From Cytophaga sp. FL35 (GTDB taxonomy: Bacteria; Bacteroidota; Bacteroidia; Flavobacteriales; Flavobacteriaceae), in NCBI RefSeq assembly GCF_014349235.1, contig NZ_JACSOH010000002.1:246884-310883 (forward strand): a stretch of DNA of 64,000 nt, written 5' to 3'. Below the pieces are notes generated by a model. The model did not search any database, was not told the origin of the DNA, and saw only the letters and a program-made list of their open reading frames with translations. This document shows positions 9,695 to 19,800 of this stretch, one piece after another (position 1 is the stretch's first letter; every line of letters begins with the position of its first letter). A program made the position numbers and the translations under genes.

Positions 9695-11920
9695 ATGACA
9701 CTCGTAAAAACTAAAATAGGCAGACGCTCCTTTATAAGAACATCCGCCCTTGCCGGAGGTGGAATGATGGTGGGCTTTAGCTGGCTAGCATCATGTAAGA
9801 TGACCCCAGAGCAAGCAAACAACCTGCCCAAGGAATGGTTCGACATCAATGGATTTTTAAAAATTGCGGACAATGGCCAGGTAACCATAATGAGCCCCAA
9901 TCCGGAAATTGGCCAAAACGTAAAAACGGCCATGCCCATGATCGTGGCAGATGAATTGGATGTGGATTGGAAGGATGTGATCGTAGAACAGGCACCTTTA
10001 AATCTAGATGTCTTTCAACGTCAATTGGCCGGTGGCAGCCAATCCATCAGGCATGGCTGGGAAGGTCTCCGCATGGCAGGTGCCACGGCACGAAAAATGC
10101 TGAAACAAGCAGCAGCCAAGGCTTGGGAAGTACCTGAAGAGGAAATTAGCACGGCAATGGGAAGATTGGAGCATAAGGCTAGTGGTAAATCGGCTGGATA
10201 TGGCGAAATGGCATCCGCTGCGGTGCAGGTAGAAAAACCGGACGAAGCCCCAGAATCCATTGAGGCACCGGAAGAGGTAGAACTTAAAAGTATCGACCAA
10301 TTTACCATTATTGGAACAGACCGCAAGAATGTGGACGGACCCAACATCATAACGGGAAAGCCTCTTTTTGGAATAGATATCTATGAAGAAGGAATGCTAA
10401 CCGCTATGATCGTACATCCACCGGCATTTGGGCTTACCTATAAATCCATGAATGCCGATGAAGCCAAAGGCATGCCGGGAATCAAGGATATCTTTCATGT
10501 AACCGTTTATCCAGAAGATGCTGAAAAGCAATGGAGTGACGGTGGCGGAATCCCAGAGTTGGTCGCCATTGTTGGGGAAAGTACCTGGCAATGTTTGCAG
10601 GCTAAAAAAGCTTTACATGTAGAATGGGACACTACCGAAGTTCTGGAAAGTACCAAAAGCTATGGGGATGATCTTAGCAAATTATTGGAAGCACCCCTTG
10701 AAAAACCAGCACGTGCAGATGGCGATTTCAAAAAAGCATTTGCAGGTGCCCACAAAACTATAGAACGCACTTACAGTGCGCCTTTTTTAGCACATAATAC
10801 CATGGAGCCCATGAACTTTTATGCCAGTGTTACGGCAGACAAAGCGGTTTTAAAGGGCCCCATTCAAACTCCTGAATTCTTAGAGAAGACGCTTGCGAGC
10901 GTCTTGAAAATGCCACTGGAAAAAATTGATATTGACATGACCCGCATGGGTGGCGGATTTGGCCGTAGACTTTATGGCCACTTTGGTGTTGAAGCTGCCG
11001 TAATTTCGCAAAAGGTGGGTGCACCTATCAAATTGGTCTATAGCCGTGAGGATGATATGACCCAAGGAACCTACCGCCCTGCCTACAAAGTCAATTTTAA
11101 GGCCGGATTGGATGCCAATAATCAATTGATCGCTTGGTACGTAAAAGGGGTAGGCACCAATGATGACCTCATCTTTGAAAACCGATTTCCTGCTGGCGCA
11201 GTAGATAATTATTTAGCGGAAAAGAACAGTCTAAATACCAAGATTACAACCGGAGCTTGGCGTGCTCCCCGTTCCAATTTTATCGCGGGCGCAGAACAAT
11301 CTTTTATGGATGAAGTAGCGGAACTGGCCGGAAAGGACCCAATTGAATTTCGTTTGGAACTGTTTGATAGAGCTACTTCCAACCCAGTGGGCGACCCGGA
11401 AAAGAACGATTATGACCCACAACGATATGCCGGTGTATTAAAACTGGTCAAGGAGAAGAGCAATTGGGGCAATGGGGATAAAGCTAGGGGGGTAAGTGCC
11501 TACTATTGCCACAACTCCTATGTGGCCCAAGTTCTTGATTTGGAGATGAAGGGCAACCAACCACAAGTAGATGAGGTGTGGTGTGCGGTGGACTGCGGAA
11601 TTGTAATCAACCCTATAAGTGCAAAGAACCAAATTGAGGGCGGAATTATAGATGGCATAGGGCATGCCACTTTTTCTCAAATGACCTTTGAAAAGGGCGC
11701 GCCCCAACAGCAAAATTTTGATGATTACCGTCTTATTAGACATTCTGAAGCTCCCAAAGCCATACACTCCTATTTTGTGGATAACGGTATAGACCCCACA
11801 GGTCTGGGAGAACCTTCACTGCCACCCATAGTTGGCGCTTTGGCAAATGCCATGTACAAGGCTACGGGTAAGAGGGTATATAACCAACCATACATTCTGG
11901 AAAAGGAAGTGGTGGGATAA
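9695..11920 (+). CDS. Molybdopterin-binding subunit of aldehyde/isoquinoline oxidoreductase type (IorB-like)
   Basis: The 741-residue protein is the large catalytic subunit of a xanthine dehydrogenase-family enzyme. A twin-arginine signal is visible at the start (G-R-R-S-F-I, Arg10-Arg11, followed by a hydrophobic stretch), so the complex is probably exported to the periplasm. The molybdenum-cofactor loop G-G-G-F-G-R-R lies near residue 420. The C-terminal G-L-G-E-P-S-L-P-P block contains the expected catalytic glutamate (Glu706). Family members hydroxylate N-heterocycles or oxidise aldehydes to acids; the substrate here cannot be read from sequence. In a plant-polysaccharide setting, aromatic or sugar aldehydes are plausible. 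It is co-transcribed with the 2Fe-2S subunit and followed by a strong terminator hairpin at 11945-11980. Confidence 0.88.
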   Translation: MTLVKTKIGRRSFIRTSALAGGGMMVGFSWLASCKMTPEQANNLPKEWFDINGFLKIADNGQVTIMSPNPEIGQNVKTAMPMIVADELDVDWKDVIVEQAPLNLDVFQRQLAGGSQSIRHGWEGLRMAGATARKMLKQAAAKAWEVPEEEISTAMGRLEHKASGKSAGYGEMASAAVQVEKPDEAPESIEAPEEVELKSIDQFTIIGTDRKNVDGPNIITGKPLFGIDIYEEGMLTAMIVHPPAFGLTYKSMNADEAKGMPGIKDIFHVTVYPEDAEKQWSDGGGIPELVAIVGESTWQCLQAKKALHVEWDTTEVLESTKSYGDDLSKLLEAPLEKPARADGDFKKAFAGAHKTIERTYSAPFLAHNTMEPMNFYASVTADKAVLKGPIQTPEFLEKTLASVLKMPLEKIDIDMTRMGGGFGRRLYGHFGVEAAVISQKVGAPIKLVYSREDDMTQGTYRPAYKVNFKAGLDANNQLIAWYVKGVGTNDDLIFENRFPAGAVDNYLAEKNSLNTKITTGAWRAPRSNFIAGAEQSFMDEVAELAGKDPIEFRLELFDRATSNPVGDPEKNDYDPQRYAGVLKLVKEKSNWGNGDKARGVSAYYCHNSYVAQVLDLEMKGNQPQVDEVWCAVDCGIVINPISAKNQIEGGIIDGIGHATFSQMTFEKGAPQQQNFDDYRLIRHSEAPKAIHSYFVDNGIDPTGLGEPSLPPIVGALANAMYKATGKRVYNQPYILEKEVVG

Positions 11921-11944
11921 TTGTATTTGGAAGGCAAGATGAAC

Positions 11945-11980
11945 AAACGGGCAAAGGAAAATTCCTTTGCCCGTTTCTTT
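11945..11980. terminator. Intrinsic terminator between convergent genes
   Basis: A perfect 15-base inverted repeat (11945-11959 paired with 11961/2-11975) contains the core CGGGCAAAGGAA and is followed by a T-rich tract on the plus strand. It lies 25 bases after the IorB-like stop codon and 77 bases before the stop of the minus-strand barrel gene, so it probably serves both directions. Confidence 0.85.
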
Positions 11981-12056
11981 TGTACTTTATTTTAATAATC
12001 TTCTAAAAATAGCAGAAAGTTAGCCCTTGTCTTTTATTGCATTATACCATCAACTC

Positions 12057-15000
12057 TTAAAAATTAAAACCAAAACTGAACAAGAGCCTATTACCTTCAT
12101 CTCCATGGTAAAACCCTAAATTTCCGGTGAAGGCACTGAATCCTGTTACCCAAACGGAACCTCCAAAATTGTTTTTCCAAGGAGATGAATTATCTTCCTC
12201 TAACCATACCCTACCATAGTCAAATCCAGCACTTACCCCTAACTGTAGAGGAACGAAATTAGTCCGAAATCTGGAGATCCCTACGCGTAAATCGGTACTT
12301 TGATAAAAAGCGGATTTACCATTAAAACGTTCATTTCTATAAGCTCTCAAACTTTGATTCCCCCCCGCTAAGGCACCATGATAAAATTCATAGTTATCAC
12401 CTAAAATGGTCTCTCCTGCCAGCTTGGTCGCAATTACGGCAATACCGCTGGGATGCAAAGGATAAATTAGGGCTATACTTGGTTTTATATATCCAAACCT
12501 ATTGTCCTCGCCGCTAATACTACTCTTATAACCTGCAACCAAATCAAAGTCCATAGCCCTATTGGGAAAAGAAGGGTCGTTCTTGTTCTCATAGGAATAA
12601 CCAACTTCGGCAGATGCGTATACCTGTCTCTCAAAAACGTCGTTATTGGCAGCAAAGGCTTGTCCCACAAAACGGTCGTTATCATCTGAAACATCAAAAG
12701 ACTCCAACGCGGGACTGATATGAAATTTACTTCCACCGGTTCCATGAACCAAATATGGGGCAACCTTCCATTGGCGAATACGAACGCGATTGAAATCACG
12801 ATCTAGACTTGTGTCATATCGAGTGTCATTGCCTTCTCCAAAATAATTCATTGTAAAATTAGGGCTAGTGTAACGGAGATCCAGCCCTAGGTTCCAATTC
12901 TGGAAGACATGAGCGAACTCCCCATTGTAATCCACCGAAAATCCATTGGTGGCAAAATAATATTCTGCACCAAAAGTATGTTGTGCCCTAAACGGGTTGT
13001 TAGCCAACCCATAGGTAGTAAAACGGTCTTCTAGTCCCAACCTGAAACCGGTATCACCATCATAACCGGCACTTGGGTAAAGAATGTTTTGATGATATTT
13101 TCGCTTTTGATAATCATATGTATTCACATCGTAAGAATCGGTCAGCCATTTTTTAGACTTGGGGTTCACCACCGTATTATTTTTGCTCTTGTAATCATAG
13201 AGCTTTACTTTCTTTACCGATCGAAAGTCGTAGGTATCGTTTTTCTTTCCTCCAATTATTTTTAGGTCGATAAGTTTTGTATCCTTCCCCGTTACTGTAA
13301 ACTTGTCGTTACCATCCAATCCATAAATCCAAATCTCTTTGGTCTGGTCTGCGAAGTATGAATTTTCAAAGACTACGGAATCTTGGATGATGGAAATATG
13401 GGTCTCCCCATTCGATTTTCTGGTAATCAAGAACTCATCATTGTCTTCGGTTCCAATAACCGTTTCAAATTTCTTCATGTAATCGTAATACGATTTCGCG
13501 ATGGATTCGAGTCCGTCGCGTCGGGCCTTCAGATATTTCTTGATAGTTTCAATACTGTTATCCTGTGCTTCTTCAGGAAGGGTGGCAAAGGCACTTTCAA
13601 TTCCTTCATCGGTCAAATTTTCTTGTATAAACGACACCTGTGTTTTCCAATCATCCCAAGTTGCCTTTTTTATAAAGGCCTTATCCAACGGATAACCAGA
13701 AAGATTGAACCACTTGGCATTCTTTACATCGGTATCATAACTCTCCATTTTTCTTAAAATGGGAAAAGAAAACTTTAAAAGAGCGATTAACGGGCCATCA
13801 TATTTTGGAAATGCCTGATCCCAATCCCTAGGTATGGCCTCATAACGTTTTCTACCGTCTTCCGTTTCAAATTCTGCCCATCTCCATTGGTCTTGGTGCC
13901 TATCCCAATTGCCTACCAGCATATCGAACAACCGAGCACGAATAAAACTGGCCTCGTCTACAAAGGCCTCTTTAGATTCGCGTAACTCAAATCGTAAATC
14001 ATGCGTGCTTAAGATATCATCGGGTTTTCCAAAAGTTCCAAAATCCTTGTTTTCATCTCCGGCATGTTCTTCCAACATAAACAGGGCGTCGCCGTAATCT
14101 TCATTGTAAATACCCAATCTATCTTGTTTGGGAACATAGTAAATTTTAGGATTGGCATGAAGTACCCCGAGGGTTTTGGAAAGGTCATTCATCGCAAAAG
14201 GGGCGTAAGGGTGGGCGGTAGTATAGAAATCGAGCAGAATACGCTCCGCAACGGTATCATCCAAATAATCAATAACGTAATGGTCATCAATGGCGTTAGT
14301 CTGTAAAAAACGTAAGGCACTTTTCCTCAATGCGCGAAGCGTATATTCGTTTTCATTATCGTCAATTAGCCGTAACGATCTTGATTGGGTGCCACCACCT
14401 TCGGAAATCGGACGAACATTATAGGGCATCTCATCTATCTGTAAAACAGGGGCTTCAATTTTTCTACTATAAATGGCTCTGTAATGGTCTCCCCAAAGCC
14501 ATTTGTAGAATCCACTCTTATTGGTTTCCTCATCGATATAAATGGAAGCTTTGACCGTTGGACTATAATTTTTTTCTGGATAAGAAATCTCATCTTGGTA
14601 CAAACGGGCCCTCTTAATTTCTTTAGTAAATACAGGAACAGAACTACCTTTTTCGAGTTCAAAAAAATCTACTTTAGAACTGCCGTCCTTAAATACGGTT
14701 AGTTTGGCAAACCCTTGATCCTGGCTTTCAAAATGCTCTTCTTTGCGCGCCCTAGCCTTTTCCGTTTTTCCTATGGCCCCACTAATAATTTGAGGAATGC
14801 CATCATCTTCCAAATACTGTAGATTTCGGTCCTTTCCTGAAACAAAAATTACATCTTCGAACTGACTCGCAATAGTTTCCATTCGCCCTCTTAAGTACCT
14901 GTTTTGGGAATTCTGATAGGATTCAGGCGTAAAACCTCCCATCTTGTCCAATACGGAAATTTTAGAATTGCTCATAACCGGTTGGTACACGGCAACAATC

Positions 15001-15638
15001 ACCGTTTTGCCTTGACTGTCCTTTAAATCATCCTTGAATTCCGCCCAAAATTGTGCTCGGGTCTTGTATTCACATTTTTCATTAATGTATACGTGTTCAT
15101 CCCAATCTTCCAAAAACCATTGGGAATCTACCATTTCCAGAACCACCTCATCATTAATGGTTTCCTTTTCCAAAGGACATCCATCATTGGGCCAAAATTT
15201 GGCCTTGCTATTATCTTGCAAAAAAGATTCCAGGTCATCTATACTCTGCGGAGCACCGGTGAGCCATTCATTTTCTCCAGGTGTTATAATGACCTTACCA
15301 TTGAAGTTATTCCAAACCTCCATTAATGGTTTTAAATAAGTTTCTGCCTTTTTCTGTTTTTTGTCTTTGGAAGGAAAACCTTCAGAATCAAGGGTATTGC
15401 CCAAGAGTAATAGCGTGGCATTCTTGTCACCCTTTGAAGCCAGATTAATGGTCTCCAACATTTCCTTTGCTGCCGAAAATGGAACATTTGCCACATTGGA
15501 AGTGATATAAAAGGAATGCGAGACTTCTTTCTCCGAAATGGATTTTGGCCTTTCCGGCGACTGTGAAAAAACAGCGGTAGAACCAAATAATAAAGTACTG
15601 ATTAAAAATAGGATACGCATGCAGATGGCTTTTGTCAT
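12057..15638 (-). CDS. Large outer-membrane protein: phosphoesterase-like and kinase-like regions plus C-terminal BamA/surface-antigen barrel
   Basis: The 1193-residue product has a signal peptide ending near S-Q (best start probably the internal Met at 15620, giving M-R-I-L-F-L-I-S). Residues about 45-310 resemble a calcineurin-like metallophosphoesterase, but the metal motifs are degraded: G-E-N-E-W stands where G-N-H-E/D is expected. Residues about 410-680 contain an R-S-L-R-L...E-Y-T-L-R-A-L-R-K block (Lys439) and later G-N-W-D-R-H (576-581) and I-P-R-D-W-D-Q-A-F (602-610), a layout reminiscent of HipA/CotH/Fam20-type atypical kinases. The final about 330 residues consist of alternating amphipathic strands ending in F-S-F-G-F-N-F, typical of a BamA/TamA-like beta-barrel. 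The cellular role is unknown; it is probably anchored in the outer membrane with the soluble part in the periplasm. It stands alone transcriptionally. Confidence 0.75.
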   Translation of the reverse strand: MTKAICMRILFLISTLLFGSTAVFSQSPERPKSISEKEVSHSFYITSNVANVPFSAAKEMLETINLASKGDKNATLLLLGNTLDSEGFPSKDKKQKKAETYLKPLMEVWNNFNGKVIITPGENEWLTGAPQSIDDLESFLQDNSKAKFWPNDGCPLEKETINDEVVLEMVDSQWFLEDWDEHVYINEKCEYKTRAQFWAEFKDDLKDSQGKTVIVAVYQPVMSNSKISVLDKMGGFTPESYQNSQNRYLRGRMETIASQFEDVIFVSGKDRNLQYLEDDGIPQIISGAIGKTEKARARKEEHFESQDQGFAKLTVFKDGSSKVDFFELEKGSSVPVFTKEIKRARLYQDEISYPEKNYSPTVKASIYIDEETNKSGFYKWLWGDHYRAIYSRKIEAPVLQIDEMPYNVRPISEGGGTQSRSLRLIDDNENEYTLRALRKSALRFLQTNAIDDHYVIDYLDDTVAERILLDFYTTAHPYAPFAMNDLSKTLGVLHANPKIYYVPKQDRLGIYNEDYGDALFMLEEHAGDENKDFGTFGKPDDILSTHDLRFELRESKEAFVDEASFIRARLFDMLVGNWDRHQDQWRWAEFETEDGRKRYEAIPRDWDQAFPKYDGPLIALLKFSFPILRKMESYDTDVKNAKWFNLSGYPLDKAFIKKATWDDWKTQVSFIQENLTDEGIESAFATLPEEAQDNSIETIKKYLKARRDGLESIAKSYYDYMKKFETVIGTEDNDEFLITRKSNGETHISIIQDSVVFENSYFADQTKEIWIYGLDGNDKFTVTGKDTKLIDLKIIGGKKNDTYDFRSVKKVKLYDYKSKNNTVVNPKSKKWLTDSYDVNTYDYQKRKYHQNILYPSAGYDGDTGFRLGLEDRFTTYGLANNPFRAQHTFGAEYYFATNGFSVDYNGEFAHVFQNWNLGLDLRYTSPNFTMNYFGEGNDTRYDTSLDRDFNRVRIRQWKVAPYLVHGTGGSKFHISPALESFDVSDDNDRFVGQAFAANNDVFERQVYASAEVGYSYENKNDPSFPNRAMDFDLVAGYKSSISGEDNRFGYIKPSIALIYPLHPSGIAVIATKLAGETILGDNYEFYHGALAGGNQSLRAYRNERFNGKSAFYQSTDLRVGISRFRTNFVPLQLGVSAGFDYGRVWLEEDNSSPWKNNFGGSVWVTGFSAFTGNLGFYHGDEGNRLLFSFGFNF

Positions 15639-15751
15639 ATAGTTTTGCTAACAGGGCGCAACTTAGCAAATGGGGACGGGCCGGCTTATCCAAAAAGAAT
15701 TTTAACTTACCTCAAACGAATTCCGGTCAAGAATCATCTAAAGTAGAAATA

Positions 15752-15784
15752 ACAACGCCCAATGAAATTATCACTGGGCGTTGT
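15752..15784 (-). terminator. Probable terminator downstream of the unrecognised 15806-16387 gene
   Basis: A 10-base perfect inverted repeat (ACAACGCCCA at 15752-15761 with its complement at 15775-15784) encloses a 13-base loop. Read on the minus strand it follows the stop at 15806 by about 20 bases and runs into a U-rich stretch, as expected for a terminator separating this gene from the barrel gene. Confidence 0.55.
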
Positions 15785-15805
15785 CCTAGGTATCAATAAC
15801 CAGTG

Positions 15806-16387
15806 TTAATGTCCAAAACTCCCTGCCAACCTGCCAGACAGTTTTTTGGGACTTCTGAATACGTTCGCTAATCTGGACACGAACGTATTGGATTTAAAAG
15901 GAACAAAATCAAACCGAAGCACCGCTATGGGTGATTCCGCTCCTGTGATGGTCAACCCGTTGCTTAATTCAAAATCCAAATAGCCAAAGCCGGCAGGTGT
16001 TTCTTTGCTAGCATCACTATAGGTAAAAAAACTATCTGCATCCTTAATATAGAACCTCAACTTTCTATATACACCACATCGTAAGGAAACCAAACTTCTG
16101 CTACGAAGTGATTGCCCTTGACTTAAACTATGCAGAGTTACATGCGTTCCATGAAGGAAATTGGTAATGGTATGCTCCATACCGTTCTCATCAAACGCGG
16201 ACAACTTTAGAATGGAAAGGTCCATTTGCGAAACTTGCATATCCGTTGCAAATTCATTGTTAAGAACAAGGTCCACAACTTTTCTACCTTCGCCATCAAT
16301 TTGAAATGAGCTGGTCGTAAAAGGGTGTGAAACTATATAATTAGAGTAGAAAGGGGAATTTTTCATCTGGTACTTATTTATGGACAA
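15806..16387 (-). CDS. Unrecognised cytoplasmic protein
   Basis: I do not recognise this protein of up to 193 residues. It has no signal peptide or membrane segment. It reads as an alternating beta-strand protein with a central F-L-H-G-T-H-V-T-L region, a single cysteine in R-C-G-V-Y, and a basic, serine-rich C-terminus (R-S-P-K-K-L-S-G-R-L). The upstream ATG at 16387 sits inside a promoter-like element on the minus strand (TAATTTTG, 16392-16385), so translation may really start at the second Met (16366). It is flanked by its own terminator and diverges from the SusC gene across a 413-base gap. Coding potential is supported by a long open frame with ordinary amino-acid composition and a terminator placed just after the stop. 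Confidence 0.55.
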   Translation of the reverse strand: MSINKYQMKNSPFYSNYIVSHPFTTSSFQIDGEGRKVVDLVLNNEFATDMQVSQMDLSILKLSAFDENGMEHTITNFLHGTHVTLHSLSQGQSLRSRSLVSLRCGVYRKLRFYIKDADSFFTYSDASKETPAGFGYLDFELSNGLTITGAESPIAVLRFDFVPFKSNTFVSRLANVFRSPKKLSGRLAGSFGH

Positions 16388-16800
16388 AATTAGATGCCCT
16401 AAGGGAGCTGTAATACTACCTAATTTTCCTATTTCTATGCTATTTTAACCAAATGATCGGATTTAAACTTCATTTAACGCAATTTTAGCAAACCTTAGCC
16501 CGTATCAAGGTGAATTTAAGACACCAATTATTCATTAAGGGAAAGTGGTTTAACAAATTTTAAGTAGGGAAAATCAACCCTCATACAAGGAATATGAATC
16601 TACTATTTAAATAATGGTTCAGTTAATAATTTCCTAAAATAAAGCGCCCTAAAGCCCCGTATTTACAAATATTGCAACAAAATTACCAGTATACGCTTCA
16701 GGAGTTTTATCCAGTAGAATAGCTCGAAAATATATTTGTCTTACATGTTTTGCCGTACAAGCTGAACGCGGCACATACAACTTAACTTAAACTCAACATT
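16388..16800. promoter_or_regulatory. Control region of the xylan susC gene with a TAnnTTTG promoter element
   Basis: This 413-base AT-rich gap separates the unrecognised gene from the SusC gene. A perfect Bacteroidota -7 element, TATATTTG, lies at 16731-16738 on the plus strand and predicts a leader of about 55 bases before the SusC start at 16801. A good -33 TTTG was not found at the usual spacing. I see no coding region or long repeat in the rest of the gap. Confidence 0.6.
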
Positions 16801-19800
16801 ATGATCAAACTCAAATTGGCGTTTATTGCTTTATTTGTAATGGTAGGTCATTACACAATGGCGCAAACAACCGTAAGTGGTGTAGTGTCCGACGAGGCTG
16901 GAGTTCCCCTACCGGGAGCTTCCGTGGTAGTTTCGGGAACCACAAACGGTACACAAACTGATTTTGACGGGAATTTTTCCTTGTCAGACGTTCCATCAAC
17001 TGGAACATTATCTGTTAGTTACATTGGTTATGTAACACAACAGATACCCGTAAATAGCAGAACAACCATTAACGTAACACTAGCAGAAGATACCGCACAA
17101 CTGGAAGAAGTTGTTGTAGTAGGTTATGGAGCGCAAAAAAAGGAAGCGGTGACAGGCGCTGTCTCCACCGTATCTACAGAGGAAATAACTGCGCTTCCAG
17201 TTGCCGGTTTTACAGAAGCTATACAAGGTCGTATGCCAGGTGTACAAATTACCAACAACGGATCACCAGGCAGCGACCCCATTGTTAGGATTAGGGGTAT
17301 TGGTTCGATCTCTTTTTCACCTAATCCACTTTATGTTGTGGATGGTTATCCTGTGGGAAGTCTATCAGATTTTGACAACAATGACATCCAATCCATATCC
17401 GTATTGAAAGATGCAAGTGCCGCTGCTATCTATGGTTCACGTGCTGCTAACGGTGTTGTTATCGTAACGACCAAAAAGGGAAGACCTACTGGCGATCTGG
17501 AGGTCAACTACCATGGATTTAGTGGTTTTGCCCAGGACACCAAAAGACTTGACCTTTTAAATACAGAGCAATACTTACAGTTTGGCCGCACTTTGTTGAC
17601 AAACGGCGAGGCAGCGTTTCCATCACGTTGGTCCAATTTAGACCAACCTGTTTATGCAGGAGCAAGCCAAACTTACGCCCAAACAGATGTAGATTATCAA
17701 GATGCCTTTTTTCAGACAGGCATTACAAACCAGCATCATTTGAGTGTGAGGGGCGGCTCTGAAAAATCTCAAATATATGGATCATTCGGTTATTTTAAGC
17801 AAGATGGTATTGTTGTAGGTACAGAGTATGATAGATATAACTTAAGGTTAAATTCCGACCATCAAGTTGGAAGGGGACTCGAAATAGGACAGACTTTGAC
17901 AGTTTCCACTGCCTATAGAAAAAATGAACAAGACCCAGGAGGTAGAACTCCTTTGCAAAACCTGATAAGAAGTGTCCCCTATATACCAATTTACGACCCT
18001 ACATTGCCCGGTGGTTATAGAGCACCGGATGGTTCTGATGGTACGGACCCTGTAAACCCTTTAAAACAAGCTCTTCTCGATCAGAGCACAAACAGAGGAG
18101 TACGTATTTTTGGAACCGCTTATGCGCAATTAAACTTTTCGGAATCTTTTAACTATCGTTTTACAACGGGTATAGACTGGAGAGAAGATACTGCTAACCA
18201 GCTTTTCCCCATTTATTTTGACGGTTTCGCGGGGAACCCTACAGCAGACATTTCCGAAACCAATAACACCTTTAGTGGCAAATATTTCTCCAATCAGTTA
18301 AATTTCAATAAATCTTTTGGAGACCACAATGTAGATGCCATCGCTGTTGCTGAAAGACAAGATAATAAATCTACTTCTTTAGGTGTTAGAGGTGAAAGAA
18401 GTTCAAACGATATAACTGTCTTAGGTGGTGCGGACAATGCCACCATCACTGTTGGAAGTCTTTCAGAAGACACACTTTATTCATTTCTAACAAGGGTAAA
18501 TTATGACTTTGATGGTAGATATCTTTTAAGTGCTTCCATAAGACGTGATGGTTCTTCCAAGTTTGGCGATGGATATAAATGGGGTACCTTTCCTGGTGTA
18601 TCTGCAGGTTGGAATATTGCGGCAGAACCGTTTATGTCCAACTTGAGTAACCTATCAGAACTAAAAATAAGAGGAAGTTGGGGACAAGTTGGTTTTGAAG
18701 GGGTAAGCTCTTACGCCAGCCAAGCCGGTATACAATCGAATACCACCTACGTTTGGGGCAATAATGAAGCTACAGGAACCTATTATGACCAATTGGCAAA
18801 CCCCCTTTTAGAATGGGAAATTACCGAAATGGTAAATGTTGGTTTAGATGTGGGGTTATTTGACAACCGCCTTCAGTTTTCTGGTGAGTGGTACGAAAGA
18901 ACTACGGACAATCTTATCTTACAAGCTCCTAACATTCCCTCCTTAGGATTTACCCAATCAACCGTTGCTAACTTAGGAGCCATGGAGAACTGGGGTCTTG
19001 AATTTCAAGGTGTGTATTATAATAATCCGGACAGGGAATTTCAATGGAACGTTGCTGCAAATATAAGTATGTACAGAAATAACATTTCCGCATTATCCAC
19101 ACCGGGGGCCACCATTTTTGCTGGTGCAAATTCAGATTTTGGTGGAACGGACATAACCAGAACGGCGGTAGGTGACCCTATTCAAAGTTTTTATGGCTGG
19201 AGAGTTGAAGGTATTTTTCAAAGCGAGGCTGAAATTGCACAATATGATAATTTAGATAACGACCCAAGCACAAGTTATCAACCAAGTTCGGCTCCGGGAG
19301 ATTTGATATTTAAAGATTTGGACAACAATGGAGTCATTGATGATAATGACAGAGAGGTAATTGGAAGTTTTATACCGGATTTTACCTATGGATTTAATTT
19401 TGAGGCAGAATACAAAAATTTTGTAGCCTCTATGTTCTGGAGCGGAGTACAGGGCAATGATATTTACAATGCCTTACAAGTTACAAGGCAGGGTGGCTTA
19501 AGGCTTTTTAACTCAGACGTTGCCGTATTGGATGCCTGGTCTCCAAGTAATACTGATACTGACATCCCTAGAATGGTAAATGGTGATCCCAACAAGAATA
19601 CAAGAACTTCGGACAGATTTATAGAAGATGGCTCATATCTAAGATTGCAGAATATGAGAATTGGATATAATATTCCTGTAGAAAACCTAGACATCTTTGG
19701 TAAAAATGTGGTGAAAAAGGCACAAATATACTTCTCGGGAACCAACCTCTTAACCTTCTCCAAATATGATGGTTACGACCCAGAAATTGGTTCCAGAAAC

